From contig NC_045129.1 in NCBI RefSeq assembly GCF_007655135.1, positions 1,364,001-1,428,000 of the forward strand: DNA of 64,000 bases. The letters are read 5' to 3'. Each line of letters starts with the position of its first letter. Positions within the stretch are counted from its first letter, which is position 1. This stretch comes from Punica granatum. Taxonomy: Eukaryota; Streptophyta; Magnoliopsida; Myrtales; Lythraceae. Both the position numbers and the translations under genes were made by a program. The notes under the pieces were generated by a model that saw only the letters and a program-made list of their open reading frames with translations, was not told the DNA's origin and searched no databases. Positions 1 to 13,796 of the stretch are shown one piece after another.

Positions 1-469
1 TTCCTTTTATCAGCCCTTCGAAAGTCGATATAATTAACCATATATACGTGTGTTGCGTTCCAATATTATTAATTATTCAAGTTCATCATAAAGCTAAAAT
101 ACTAAAGAAATATATATATATCACCATCTGAGATAAAATGGTAAAATTAGGAGGAATACCTCACCTTATTGATCATCTTGTCTATGTAATTTAATAAACA
201 TGATGGCTACAATAGAATTAGTATAATCATCTATTTTCCCCCAAAAGAAAATTAAAAAGAAAAACCAAAGGGAAAAAGAAAAACAAAAATAGAAAGAAAC
301 ATTGCCTAGGCTGTTGAATCAAACATTATCCCTTTTTTCTCCTTGACACTGATTCTTCCTTTTCCTTCTTTAGGCTCCCCCCAAAATACAAAGGCTTTTC
401 ACTGTATTTACACCCCCTATAATAACCCCCCAAAAAAAAAAATAATAATAAAAACTAGGAAAAAGAAAT
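1..469. other. 3' flank of the SMAX1-like gene
   Basis: This AT-rich stretch lies downstream of the stop codon of the minus-strand SMAX1-like gene. It should hold that gene's 3' UTR and polyadenylation region. The T-rich and A-rich blocks near 240-300 and 430-470 fit that role. I see no coding potential of its own here. Confidence 0.5.
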
Positions 470-3400
470 TCACAACCCGTCAACCGCCACCTCGACCCGT
501 CGGGGCAGCCATTCTCCATATCCCCGAGGATCCGTGCTCCCATCGCACTCGAGCCTCACCACCATTGATTCGTCCCGCCTCGTGTCCCCTCTGGAGGACA
601 GTCGTGCCTTTAGCTGGTCAAAGCTCGTGATGAGAACGCTCTCCATCCACTCCTCTAGCCCTGTCCTACCCAGCCAAACCCCCCCAAGGATCCTCTCCAG
701 CGCTTCCCCCTCTACTTCGACCGAAATGCGATCCCCAAACACCGAAGAGATCTTGCTTGATATTGAGCTCGCTATATCTTCCCGGAGGGATGCCAAGCCC
801 ACAGGCTTGAATATAACTGAGTCATCCACGTTGCATAGGAGCTCGCGGTACACCAAGGACGTGGAAGATAACCTATTATCGAGTCCATGATCGTACTCGT
901 GCTCCACCGTGATATCACTCGAATTGCGCGAACCATCTGTCCGATCATCCAAATAATCTGCAGCCTCATTAAGGTCAAATCCCATGGCAGCATCATTGCC
1001 CATCTCCTTCCTCAGCTTCACAGCCATGTTGACGTCATGTAACCAACTGGCACGCCTCTTTGCGGTCCGCTCGGAGACTGAGAGCTTTAACCGCCAGCCT
1101 TCTTGGGCCAAGCCTGCGAGCTTCTCTTCATCGAAGGAAGAGTCCAATTTAGTGGCAAACTTGACATTATCGGGCACCCAATTCACGGTGAGAATAAAAG
1201 TCACGTTCCCAAGGCTAATTTCCCTTCCATGTGAATCGGCGATCCTGCCCCTCTCCATGGCTCGCTTGATGCTTCCCCGAACCAGCACATCAGCTTCATC
1301 CACATCCTCAAGAATGATCACTGAGAAGGGGTTCCTCCTCACTCCCTCAGCAATCCGATCAAGGGCCGTCTTCCCACGGAAGTTTAGGTCATTTTCTCGC
1401 CTTGATCCGAAGGAGATTGTGATTGGGGCAGCGCCACAGACCAGCTCTGACAGGGCAGACCCCATCTTTTTCTTCCCAACTCGATCGGGACCCGCAAATA
1501 GTATCCAGAGGTCACCCCGGGACTCGATACTTCTCCTCTTCGCATTCCCAAGCTTGCTGCGGTTCATAATAGTGGCCACAGCAGAGGCCGCATCCCTTTG
1601 CCACCACACAGAATCTGCCAGGCCTTTCAGGAGCTTCTTGAATGAGTCCGTGTCGGAAATGCTCATTAACTTCTCGTAGTGGAACTCATAAACCTTCTTA
1701 GGCGACCCTGAGGATATGCATCCCAAGAAATCTCTGAGGCCCTCTTTCTGGGCTGGCTTCTCGAGGGTAGGCTCCTTGGTGGCCTTTGTTCGGCCTAGAA
1801 CCAGGTCCGTCCTCACAGGGCTTCCCGGAGAGCTTGGAACCTGCAGAGTGGGATGATTTTGCATCATCGGGTTCGGCTTCAGTAATGGAGTCTGGGTCTG
1901 AACCTCCACATTCAAACTCTTGTGCAGAAGCGGAGACTTGGGCTCGAGATTCTGTCGCAGGAGTGGGTTCGGGGTGTAAAGGCCTGTCATAGAGAAGGGA
2001 GTTGGGTTGATTCTCTCGGGCCCAATGAGTGGTTGATGGAAATGAGGATGGGAGCAGCGGCACGTCTCGTTCCATTTCTTTTGCAACTCTTGAATCCTCT
2101 GATTCGATACTATTTCTTCATCCTTCCCCTGAACATCCAGAACAACGATTTATCAACACCCTACCCAATCCTAAGTCCAAGTGATTCATAATATCAAATT
2201 AGGACGACTCGATTCAACTAACCTGAGTCGGGTGGACCTTGGCATTTTGCAGCCACTGGGGTAAGGCAGGTCGGGCCGCTGGCTCCGACTTCACTTCAGG
2301 GGAGGACTTCTCTGTTTCTGTGGTTTTGAGTTTCGCTAGCTCCTGTTCATAACCCTGAGTGCATTTCGGGCAGCAGCTTGTTTTTCGGGTAGGGTCCAGA
2401 TTCTCAGAAAGACGTCTCGATGAAGGATTAGAGATCGTACTGGAGAAGTTCTTTAGCGGGGATAGGGATTCGACTGTGTTGCCCAGTATTCCAGTTGTTC
2501 CTAACCTGAAAATCATAAGAAATAGATATAAGTCATTATGCCAAACTCTACTAGCTACTGAAGATGTCGCAGTTCAATTCAATTCACAAATATATGCACC
2601 AGACAAGCTACCACCTCCGGTTATCAGAAGCATTTTCCGTTTCGAAAATTTCTATCTTAGACGCAATGACTCCCAGCCAAAACACCAAGAATTAATACCA
2701 ATCAGGTACCTTAAATTCTCTATTGATGAGAACAAATGGAATGCATCGGATTAATCGGAGCCCATGATAGAAAAGTACCTTGGGAACAACCCAGGAAGGG
2801 GTGCTCGGGCAGCAATGGGAACTGCCTGCAAATCCCAATCAGTCTCCATTGAAGGGTGATGTACTTGGCACCTCATGTAAGTCTCGCAAGTAGCGGTACC
2901 AATCAACCAAACCCGACCACCACTACCATTACCATCTTCTCTGAATCTTTCCAGAAGCTTTGCAACTTCTGCCACTGCCACCCTCGCTACCTCCGAAACC
3001 ACCTGCCGTGGCGGTGGCTGGCCTGGTATTGGACCTGCCGATCCAAAACCTGCTGCAGCCTGCTCCACCAGCCACTTCAAGTCCCCGAAATCGAGAATTA
3101 TCCCGCCACTCACCATCCGGGCTTCCACCAAATCCCCCAATTCCTTCAGTCTTGAGAGCCTCTTCGACTTATCTGAACCGAACTCCTTCTCGAGGGAGAT
3201 CACTTGGACATTCTGGAGCGCCTCGTCCTTCACTTCTTTGGCCTCAATTCTCTTCACTAGTTCCCTCACTACTGCCTCAGGCTCAGATTCCCCGACCAAA
3301 ACCGGATTCCTCTTCCTTGACCTCGACAAGATCTCGATGACCTTCTTGACATCCTCGCTCCGCTGGTGCACTGCCTGTGGCCCTGCCGCAGCAGCCCCTG

Positions 3401-4025
3401 TGGCGGAGGTGGTGCTCCCCTGCTGCTGCTGTAGCCGGGGGTTCAAGTACAGGTTGCGGGTAGGCACCGAGGGGCGGAAACCTAGTCCAACGGAGGCGGG
3501 GCTGGCCCCAGGAGGTGGAGGGGCGGTCGAATTCAGGGACTGCTCGATCGTGGCCTTGACCGCAGGGCTAGAGAAGCTGGCCTCTCGCATGACTCTGCTC
3601 ACGCTGGGGTCATCGAGGATTGATATGATGAGCTGCTCGAGCTCGACCTTGACCGCCAAGAGGGGCTGCTGCTGCTGCTCAGGGCAGCCTCGACGCTGGT
3701 GGGCCTGGGCGCGCTTGAGGGCAGCCATGAGGGCGTTGGATATGGGGGGCTCGAGGGTGGAGCCCTGAGCGGTGGGTAGCCGCTCGAGGGCCACGCTGAA
3801 GCAGAGCTCGAGGGCGCGGCACTGGAGCGGGTGGGACGAGTTGGGGTGGGACTTTATGCAGGCCTGGCGGAGGAACCCGGAGGGGGCGGCGAGGAGGGTG
3901 GCCGCCACATGAAGGGGCGTGGTCTGGCCGTGGTTGCGCCGGGCAGCCTCCGCAATCGAGAGGTTGAGAACGCCCGCCGCCTCCGGGGTGAGGGTCTGCT
4001 GGATCGTGCTTAGACCGGCTCTCAT
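470..4025 (-). CDS. SMXL (SMAX1/SMXL2-like): SMAX1-like (SMXL) Clp-ATPase-related repressor of karrikin/strigolactone signalling
   Basis: The three exons are 4025-2779, 2505-2223 and 2128-470, joined by GT-AG introns, giving 1062 residues (Arabidopsis SMAX1 is about 990). The N-terminus carries the double Clp-N region of the family, with an early LSIAEAARRNHGQTTPLHVA block. The degenerate C-terminal ATPase domain shows a Walker-A-like GPDRVGKK near residue 723 and a Walker-B-like VIILEDVDEAD near 780. An intact FRGKT motif lies at about 760-764; in D53 and SMAX1 this is the motif needed for MAX2/SCF-dependent degradation. FDLNEAA near 894 is the EAR motif that recruits TOPLESS. Such proteins are nuclear repressors removed after KAI2 or D14 signalling. 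The RGKT motif argues against the SMXL3/4/5 clade, which lacks it. Choice between SMAX1, SMXL2 and SMXL6/7/8 rests on overall resemblance and is less certain. Confidence 0.92.
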
Positions 4026-4428
4026 CTCACAGCAACCGACAACCCAATCAAATCAAAACCAAATCCAAATCGCTGAATTCCCCCAGTGGGCCTCTCCCTC
4101 CCAATCCGAAATCCAATCAAGACCCAGAAATCAAGTTCCGATTTTGAGGTGGGAGATGGGAATTCCAGACTCCAAATTGGGGGAATTTTCGCATTTATCA
4201 ACCCAACAGAAGCAAGACGAAGAAGAAGGGTGGGTTGCAGAATTTCTTCTTCAATAAAGGGATGAAGGAGGAGGGGTTGCAGAGCTGCTGCTTGCTTCTT
4301 TCTTTCTTACAACGAGAGGAACGAAATGGAAGGAAGCAAAGAGAGAGAGCTCGACTTTAATGAAGGTTTCGTTTCATTCATAGAATAGATAGAATGGGGG
4401 AGACTTGACTCTCTTTCTCTCTCTAAAG

Positions 4429-4462
<34 letters not shown>

Positions 4463-4760
4463 CCCCTTCCTCTTCTTCTTCTTCTTCTTCTTCTTCTTCT
4501 TCTTTATGTGGCTCTCTCTGGTAATTTGTATGTATGTGTCTGCGTGCGTGTCTCTGTGTATGTGTGTGTGTGTGAGTGTGTATGTCCCCAAAAGCTAAAT
4601 GTGAGGATTCAGCGCGAAAAGGAAAGTTCCGATCCCTTCATTCACGAGAACTTCCTCCATCCCCTTTCCCTTTCCCTTCCCTTCCCTTCCCTTCCATCTC
4701 TCTCTCTGTGTCTCCCTCTCAATCTCGTTCATCAATCGAAAATAACAAAAAAATATCAGA
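4026..4760 (-). promoter_or_regulatory. 5' leader and proximal promoter of the SMAX1-like gene, with CT/TTC microsatellites
   Basis: Upstream of the SMAX1-like start codon the plus strand shows a (CT)n tract at about 4432-4460 and a (TTC)n tract at about 4470-4503, then a GT-rich run near 4530-4580. On the transcribed strand these are GA and GAA repeats, which are common in plant 5' UTRs and core promoters. No clear TATA box can be assigned. Confidence 0.45.
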
Positions 4761-4831
4761 GGAGGACAAAAAAGAAAAACACAGATCGATTAATTAATTA
4801 ATTTAATAAATAAGTGATAAATAAGTTCTTT

Positions 4832-4853
4832 GGGGGGGGGGGGGGGGGGGGGG
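4832..4853. repeat. Homopolymer G tract (about 22 G)
   Basis: An uninterrupted run of about 22 G on the plus strand lies upstream of the SMAX1-like gene. The length of such a tract is unreliable in assembled sequence. It could form a G-quadruplex. Confidence 0.8.
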
Positions 4854-6166
4854 AAGGAAGGCGAAAAATGACCCAACCTTTCCCAACTGTCACATAAATG
4901 TCCAATTTCTTTAGATAGACTGATCTCCTCTCAGCCTCATTCACCCATTTAATTAACAATTAAAGTTATTACTCTTTCCGGGTACCATAAATACCATTCA
5001 AAATTTACCATTTCATAAGATTCGTCGGCCCATCCGATGTCGTGTGAATCCAGAGACCACCATTGGATCGGCTTGTATATATAATTCAAAAGGGGGTGCA
5101 GAAGGAGACAAACAATGGTAACTAAGCGGACATTCCTCTTGTAATGTGCATAGATGGAGAGAAGGAATTTTCTGGATATAAGGAAGAGGGGGAGGAGGGA
5201 GTCTTGTTTTGGATGGAAAGGAGGTACCATCCAACCATTCATTCATCCATAAAAAGGCAATTTGTTCTTCTTTGCAAGGATTTCTTGGAGAAAATAAAAC
5301 TATATCATTTTATTTATTTTTTAAAGAAGAAGTAAAAGAGAAAATGCTTGCAGGGGCAGGAGCATATAGCTCTGCTTTTTGTGTGATCTTTCTACTCTCT
5401 TTTTTCCTGTTTTATTTTACATTTATTAATGAGTTATTATAGAACTAAAAAAAAAAAGAGTAAATAAGTTGGAGGGAGGGAGAAAAACAAATACATAAAT
5501 AAATAACACAGTGGAAGGAGGAGGAGGTGGCAACCTTTTTTAGAGAGAGAGAGTGTTGTCTTTCTTATCACAAACTTTATCACTCTCTGTCTCTTTCTTA
5601 CTTTCTCTCACTTACTTTTTCTCCCCCCCCTTCTCTCTCTCTCTCTCTCCCCCTCGCCATGAATGAATGAAATGAATAATAATGAGGATTGACTGCCCCT
5701 TTTTCATATGATGATGATGATGAGCTACGTTACTACCTCACGCGCCTCACTCGTCTGTCCCCTAGTACAAAAAGTCACTTTTTCTTTATCTTTTTCGCTC
5801 AAATAATAATACAAAGCTTGCATAAATAAATCAGCCAAACTTACATTATTTCCTACCCTCGCCTAATTATCTGACCATACATTATTCGCTTGTACTCGGA
5901 AATACATAATAATTACATACTCGGCTTGGATTGGATTTTTTTGCGAGGGGGATCGGGACAAAGTCCACGCGCTTTGACATGAAAATGTTGGGCCTAAGAA
6001 CACTACTAAAAGCCTGAGCATACCGTGAAAGAGAGAGATGTCCGGTCTGAGATTTTGCCACCCCACTCTCTCTCTCTCTCTCTATCAAAAACCAATTTTC
6101 TGCTTTTCACACGCAAAATGCTGCAAAGGCATCCGCACGGATTCCACCTTTTCATACTTGACTCTC

Positions 6167-6197
<31 letters not shown>

Positions 6198-6247
6198 GAA
6201 AGGAAAAGAGAAAAACAAAATCATAAATCCAACCGAAAAAAAAAAAA

Positions 6248-6249
<2 letters not shown>

Positions 6250-6293
<44 letters not shown>
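6250..6293. repeat. (GA)n microsatellite
   Basis: About 22 GA units lie on the plus strand. A (CT)n tract at about 6172-6198 lies just to the left, so the two could pair as an imperfect hairpin. Open frames across both are repeat-derived. Confidence 0.9.
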
Positions 6294-6296
<3 letters not shown>

Positions 6297-6687
6297 ACAG
6301 AATGCTTTCTACATGCATTGAATAATTCTCGAGCTCGAAAGGATAATATATCGACGGGTTAGAACTTAGAACTAGAAGAAGATTCACCGTCCACTGCTTT
6401 AAGCATCCCCCGACCAATTCCGCAGCGACTACCGAGAAGAAGTACGACGATAGATGCTCTTACTGCGCACATTGATATATGCCGTTCAATTAAACATGTG
6501 ATGACTTTTTACATCAAAGCGGAAAGAAATCCCATCGCACAAAACTGTATGAGAAAAGCATCAGGAGAAGTTTTAGTGACAATTGTGCATGCATCTCAAT
6601 CGTGTAGCAAGCAAAACAACAATGGCATTACATGGCAAAAAGCAATGATATATAGTTTGGTGAATTTGGGAGACGAGATGAGAGATT

Positions 6688-7018
6688 GAGGCTTAGTTTG
6701 GAAGTGTTGCCGCTAAAAGAAAAGTGCTGAAATAAAATTGTTAAAAAATAATTGCTTATGTTCAAAAGCAGTTTAGGCGACGGTGACGGCCGATACAGTA
6801 TTGATAAGAGAAAAGAGCGTTAGGGTTAATAATAATCGAGGATAAATTTGAAATTTAGAAAAAGAATGAGGTTAATCTCGAAAATTTATAGAAAGTGAAA
6901 TTAGCGGCGAGATAAGCAATCATACAGAACCATTCCCTTCCCTTGCTTTCAACTTTCACGGTGAAAAGGGGAATTGCGGCAACAAACGTTCATGTGTAAG
7001 CAACTCCCAAACAACCAA
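6688..7018. mobile_element. Possible MITE-like element
   Basis: The left end reads GGCTTAGTTTGGAAGTGTTG. The reverse complement of the right end reads GGTTGTTTGGGAGTTGC. The two are imperfect inverted repeats of the TTTGG type seen in plant non-autonomous DNA transposons. I found no target-site duplication, so the limits are approximate. Confidence 0.3.
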
Positions 7019-8339
7019 ATGTATGAGTAAAATACAATTTGGGGTTGACCAAACTCCATTTTCAGATATCAAAAACTCTCCCAAATAGGACTCTAAAAAA
7101 GGTGCTGTGAAATTCGTTTGCTTGAAGCAAAAGCGCCATCAACGAACTTGGACCATGTGCCAATTATACCTCCCAACATATAGTATATAATATGTTATTA
7201 TCATTATATCTAATGATATAATAATAGGGGATTTTTCCCATGATATTTCATTATCTCCCATTTATGACTTGGACTTGTGTAATAATAATCAATAGCCGCA
7301 GAAAATGGGACACAAGAGCAGAGCTCCCCTCGCAACTTGGCAACTCTCCCATGGCTCTCCTGAATTTCCCGGAATTATTGCATGCCACTCAAATTTTATC
7401 GTTCATCGAGCATTTTGATTTTTCTCAATACATATCTCGTACCCATGTATATTCAATGATATTTGTAATCAGCTTATACGTAAATATTGAGTTTATTTTA
7501 TGATTGATAACTTACTTTAAAAAAATTAGATAAAAAAAATTTCTAACATTTTTTTTAAAGATTCTACTGCCTCGACCGTCCTATAAAAGCTCTCTTTAAT
7601 GCGGCGTCGTTTGACGTAGTTCAAGTGGACCTACACGGCTTTGAACACATTGATCTGATCCCTCCCTGCACTAGCAGACCCTCATAAATAAATATATATC
7701 TTGACGAGACTAATTATTTTCAAAAATATTCAGTTTCTATGTTTTATTTTATTTTCACACGATATATATATATATTTTTTTTTCATATTCATAGTATCTA
7801 GTATTTTTATATTGATATATATAGTATAATAAATGTACAGATGGTTGTCCTTTTCCGTGGTGTAGTTGATCATATTACATCTACTGATTCATCGAAAAGT
7901 CCTTACTTAACATGTTTCTCGAAATTCCACAAATTAAATCTTTGGGTATTATCAATCGATTGTTCATGACCTCATTCTAATACAAGCTGAAAACTACTCG
8001 CAGTTGACTCTTAATCCAAGGTAATATTGGATATATAAAAATCAATTATGGTATATATTTCCTATCGATTGGCGTATCCTCAATAATTAATAGTGTTTCT
8101 TGTAAATATGGTATACCTTTCCGATGATAAAATGCTATATAATTGAGAAAAGATATTTTACAAGCGTAGCGGGACTACCCCGATTAGGAACCATATATAC
8201 TTCATGTATTCTCATCTTTTATCATTCACGACATCTTTTTAACAGAAAAAAAATGTTATCGTAAATTCAACAATTTGGATCATTCAGTCAAAACTCAGTC
8301 AGTAAGGTATACTAAACGCTCAAGATTAGGGATGATCAT

Positions 8340-9008
8340 AGGACGCGTTTGGAATGGCTAGCTCATTCCCATCTCCAAACTCTGGGGATGGTCAATCTCC
8401 AAACCATTCCTAAACCTGTGAAAAAATTAGAGAATAATTCCTAAATCTTTTCCATAAAATTAATGGGTTTCCATCAGAAAACCATTTTCTACCCATTAAT
8501 CTATTACTAAAAAAACCTAAAAGAAGTACGGTATTTCATTAGACGATTTTTAGACATGACAACACCAAATTGCAGTACAATTATACGACCATCAGCTTCA
8601 TCAAATTACATAAAGAAACAATGTAAGAGGCGACAGAGGAAGAACGATATGAGATGCTTGGAACGAGGTGGACGGACGGTGACTGAGCAGCGTGGGTAGG
8701 CGGAGTAAAGTTTAGTTGGAGTGAGAGGCGATAGAGGAAGAACGATTAGAAGAGAAGAGGAAACGGATCCTAATAGAATTAATAGGTATTTTATAAATTT
8801 AATGAAAGAATAAGGGTATTTTGATTATTTTATACCTTAACATGTTAGGGACGAATTTTAAGATAAAATATCAAATTCTCCCTAAATCCTATAGGATTTC
8901 GATAAAAAAAATTTCTCAAACCCTTTCCGTAATTTAGTGGGTAAAACCTTTTAAAAGCCCTATAAAATTTGGGACACAAATTAAAAAAATCCATGACATT
9001 CCAACCTA
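8340..9008. mobile_element. Possible non-autonomous DNA transposon
   Basis: A left end containing GCGTTTGGAATGG is matched by a right end whose reverse complement contains GGTTGGAATGTCATGG. The interior is AT-rich, with short blocks that look partly inverted (acccattaa and cccactaaatt). No clear target-site duplication is visible. Confidence 0.25.
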
Positions 9009-9864
9009 AGAACCGAAATATATATATATATATATACATTTTCTCCATCCTTTCTTTTTTTGAATTAAATAAATAAGTTAAAGCAAGGGGGGAAAAAGGC
9101 CGGCATTGATTAGGCAGTCTTTTAATTAAATCAATATTTAATCTGAAATGGCAACATTTTGCATCATTCTCCAATTAAAAAAAGAGGGGCCAGGGTGAGA
9201 GGAGAGACAGTGGACACACCAAATAGAAAGGCAATATGTTCCCAAATGATTAAGCCTAATATAAAGCTCTTAATTAATTACGTAACACCAAAGGCTATAA
9301 AATAATCCTCCAACCTTTGTCAGGATTCCTGATTTTATTTTATTTTATTTTCTATTGTTTCTCATAACGCACACCACTCACAGTGGAGGATGAGGAGGAG
9401 AAAAGAAAAATATTCAATCAAATTATTTTGCATATAATTAATCAATCGAAGAAATCTTGAGAAATATATTCTCTATCCCTATATCATAAATATATATCTA
9501 TATTTTGTTGCACTCCGAATTAGGCCAGTCGGGTATATCTTGATAGGCACTTACTAGCATCTAGCATGGAATATAATGGTCATGAAGGAAAAAAAGAATA
9601 GAAGAAGAATATAAAATCTCTCTCGAAGTATGAAGAGATGCATTTAGAGAATTTAATATTTAATTAATTAAGGCCGCTATGATAAATCAATAAATAAATA
9701 TTACTTTGGAAAGGGAAAGGGGAAGGGGAAAGATGAATGAGCCTTGAGAAGCAAAAAAATGATAATCATCAATCATCGAGTTAACTTTTTGTAATGCACG
9801 CTCTCTTTTTTACTTTTTCTAATTTTCCCTTTTTTTCATTTTATATCTTTACAATATTTTTTTC

Positions 9865-9869
<5 letters not shown>

Positions 9870-9897
<28 letters not shown>
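9870..9897. repeat. (AT)n microsatellite
   Basis: About 14 AT units in intergenic DNA. Similar shorter tracts occur near 19543-19568, 21520-21541, 22061-22079, 51909-51932, 57172-57188 and 60118-60138. Confidence 0.9.
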
Positions 9898-11499
9898 GGA
9901 TAGATAGATATAGATATGTTCAGCTGTGTGGTGTCATCTTCCCTTGCCTTTTACGCGTTAATATAATGGGAGCCTGAGCTCTCAAGTGAGATAATAATAT
10001 AACAACAAGAAGAAGCTATAAGTCTATAAGAGATGAGAGATCGCAACTACTCCCACCAGGCCACCTTTTTATTTCAACACTCCTCCTTCCCATGTGTTCC
10101 ACTCCATCATTCACCTGCTCATCATCATGGTTCCATGTTTGTTCTCTATATATTTCACCTTTTACATGTATACATATGTTCTCAATACTTTTCCTTTTAC
10201 ATTATTGCAAAGAGTATATATTGATGATAAATGAGGTGTAGAGTCCAGTTAACGGTATGACATCAATCGTGTAAACCTATCATGTAATTACGTTAAATAT
10301 TCCATTAATTTAATAAGCCAACATACTATACTGATTACTGTGTAGTTTTCTCGCATAAACAAATTAATCTTTACCGTTCGCTCAACAACACGAGGAAGAA
10401 TTTTTTTGAAATTTCCAAGTTCAATTCAAAGGTTTCTCGTGAGAAAGCTCCAAATTAACTTTTAAGATATGTTTTGCCTTTTCAGTTTCTAAAACGTACG
10501 GTAATCGTTTAAGATGAAATATCTAATTGGAAAACTGTATCGAGAAAAGTTCGACGTATCCATCAATTCTCTGTCCAATCTCTTTGCAATTAATGGTTAG
10601 GTGAAACAGTCGGAGATATGAGAGACCTATCTCCATGGGTTAGGGAGGTCTCAAATTAAAGCAAGTTGTGGTTAACCCTCCTTAATGTTCTAGAGTTTGG
10701 GGATGTATGTAGGTACATTAGAGAATATATAACAAGTCCCTTAATATCTTATCCGGTCAACCCGAGCCCATTATCGACATGTAAACAGAGACATCACGAA
10801 AAATATAACCTTTCTAAACAGCATTTTCCATGATAAATGAGTAACTAACATTACAAATACCATACATATGGAAGATTGGGCGTCGAAACTCATTGCCATA
10901 CATCTTCCTCCCGAAACTATGCGTCATCGGGCCGGGCCTTTGGTGGGAGTGGGACCCAGAAGTTGCATTAGCTAGCCTGGCGGTTCATGCAACGCACATG
11001 ATCGGAGGGTCAGCCATCGACATTAAGAATAAGGCCAAAGAAGGTCAGGTGATCGGCCACCGTTGGATTCGAGGTCCAAGTGATTTAGTTAGGGGTCACA
11101 TTAAGCATTAAATAAGTCATTTATTATTCTCGTAATTTGATTTTTGTCTTTTCGTGAGAGGGCAAAAATAAAAAAAAAAAGAAACTACAAAGTATGATAC
11201 AGTCAATAAAAAGTGTTCCACGTAAACGAACTTTAGTCGTGGCGTGTAAATCGAACCCTATCGAAAGCAGCCAAAGGTCAGGGACGATCGAGCTGACATG
11301 CAAGACGGGAACCGTTGCCTTCACGGGCTTCTCGTGATCTCGTTCTAAAACAAAAAAAAGGATGAAGAGAATATTTCACTTGAAATTGAAAATGCCGAGA
11401 AAGCTGAGAGCTGACGCGTGAAATTTCAGTCTTTTTAATTTTTTTTCGCTTTTTGCAGAAAACGATAAAGAAGAAAAAAAAGTAAAAAACTTTTTGAGA

Positions 11500-11503
<4 letters not shown>

Positions 11504-11539
<36 letters not shown>
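11504..11539. repeat. (GA)n microsatellite
   Basis: About 18 GA units in intergenic DNA, following an A-rich stretch. Confidence 0.9.
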
Positions 11540-11541
<2 letters not shown>

Positions 11542-13796
11542 TAGAAATCAGCTTTCCGCATTTATTACCGTTCACGTATCTTTTCTTTCTGCCGCCCCTT
11601 TCGCCCTTTATCTGCTAGAATGACGGTTACACCCTTCTCTAACGACATTATTTACGGGGATTGCCAGGACGACTACGTGCTGCCACGTGGTGTCATCATC
11701 ACTGATTGTTGACTTTCATGCTATCTAAATATATATATATATATCACTTATATCGTCATCAGGTTATTCTCTTTAAAAGGAAAGTCTCCTTTCTGGTCCC
11801 TATACTTTTGTCCTTCGATCAATTTAGTCCCCATAAGATCTTTATAATTGTCTCCGCGTAGATGGCACGTCATAGTCATGCATTTATATAAAATGCACCA
11901 ATACGAGACCGATCGAATTATTTTTCTATAGAATCCAACCTTCTATTCTTTTCTTTTATATGATATATAACTTCATTAATGACGTCGACTAAAAAATTTT
12001 AAATTAATCATACGCATTAACTTTTGCACGATTATGTTAAATAAGCATTTTTCATTTTCATTTTAAACTGCATGACCTACCGCTATTTTATATGGGGAGA
12101 AATTAACCAACCTTTTGAATATATGTCTCGACCCTTGAAATTTATACAAACACCATCTAATCTAAACGATATAAATGTGTTGAACTAATTTAACGAGAAT
12201 CATACGAGTAAACAATGTTCTAATTTATTTTCTATCGCAAATATATGATGCATGTAAGTGTTTTTTGTCTTTAGCATACATGGAACTTTGGGCCTTAAGC
12301 CACAATAGATTCCTTCAGCTTTAAGAAGTTTATTATTCATGGTGATCTCATCGCCCCAGGCTAATTTTCCCCCTCCATTTTTGCGCATGATCTCTTTCAC
12401 ATCCTCTTGCCCTCCATTTAAATCCCCTCTCTCTATCTACTAATTTTTGTCGATCATTGTAACTTTGGACTTGGTTTTTTCGTAGGGCAGGGAAAATTCT
12501 TTCCACCAATTCACTTTTACGTCGAAAAGTAGGAAGCTTATATGTTATGTTGTATCTCCTCTATTCGGTATTTATTTCACAAATTTTGACACTTGCAAAC
12601 TATTATGAAGAGAAAATATATGATTTTGCGGTTATAGAGTGCTAGTGAAGAAATATTCATACATCTTGAGGAGGTCGGACCCCGTTTTTAAACGGCTATA
12701 GAGATCCCACAACAACTGTATATTAAAATTTTTATTTTTCAACTAAATACATGTATGGGATGTATCTTAATTTTCACCAAAACAAAAAAAGAAAAAAAGA
12801 AAAGAAAGACGTTGTTTTTTAAGAGATCAGCCCTTACTTTTCAACGGGTAAAGGATTGCTATGAACGATCAACCAATGACCCAAGTTGTATAGATTCCTT
12901 CCCCAACCCTTCATGGAAGTATTTATTTGACATATTGCTACAACCAAGCTAAAAGGGACCCCTCTTTTCCATTAAGTTCAAACCGTAATTGATCACTCGA
13001 TGATCATCATCAGCATCTAGAAAGAGAGGAGGAGTGGTGAAAAGGGTTTATATGAAGGCTAATTGATGGAATATCATGAGACAAATGGGCCCACGACCCT
13101 TTTCACTAGTGCAAGCCAAGCCCCACACCCACCTTTTTGAGAAGGCGCACATTTTTTTTTATCCTTTTTTTTTTTCCTCCAAATTTTTTTGGGGGGGGTC
13201 ATGATCATGTCCAAAGGTCAAACTTTAAGCAAACATACAACAACAAATCACTCACCCCTTTGGAGAAAAAAAATTTCATCTCGAAAAGTTTTGGTAGCTT
13301 CTTGCACTCAAAGCAAGTAGACTTTTAAGTTTCCTACTTTTCATTTTTCTTCCTTCTCTCTTCCTTTTTTATTTAGTTTGGAATAAAAGAAAGTGGTGTT
13401 GCTTTTCCATGAGATAATTTTTGAATTGAACAATGGGGTGGCACCCATCGAGCAAAGGATGACCATTGGTTCCCCCACTTTTTTTTTTTTTTTCTCCCTT
13501 AGAGAAGAAATGTACAATCTCCTTTCTTTTGTAAAAAGACTCTGTTCGAAAAGTTCGACAACGTGATGTTAATTGTCATACCGCCTGATTCAAGATTAAA
13601 AGGGAGTAGGATTTTTCCTTTGAGCTACTTTTTTAGAAAACATCTACCGCAGAAAAGCACCATCCGTTATACTATAGATGGACGACATTGCAAATCTTCA
13701 GTCGATTTTATTGCCTTTGGGCCAGTCTATTGTCAAGGATGAATGAGATACCTTACAAGTTCGATCATCGGAAACACAGAGTTCTTCTATACTGAC

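Noticed and set aside
6025..6417. Open frames on both strands with Ser/Leu and Arg/Glu repeats
   Set aside because: They are translations of the CT and GA microsatellites and have no other protein character.
11680..11705. G-box/ABRE-like CCACGTGG as a promoter element
   Set aside because: A perfect G-box core is present, but no gene starts within several kilobases on either strand.
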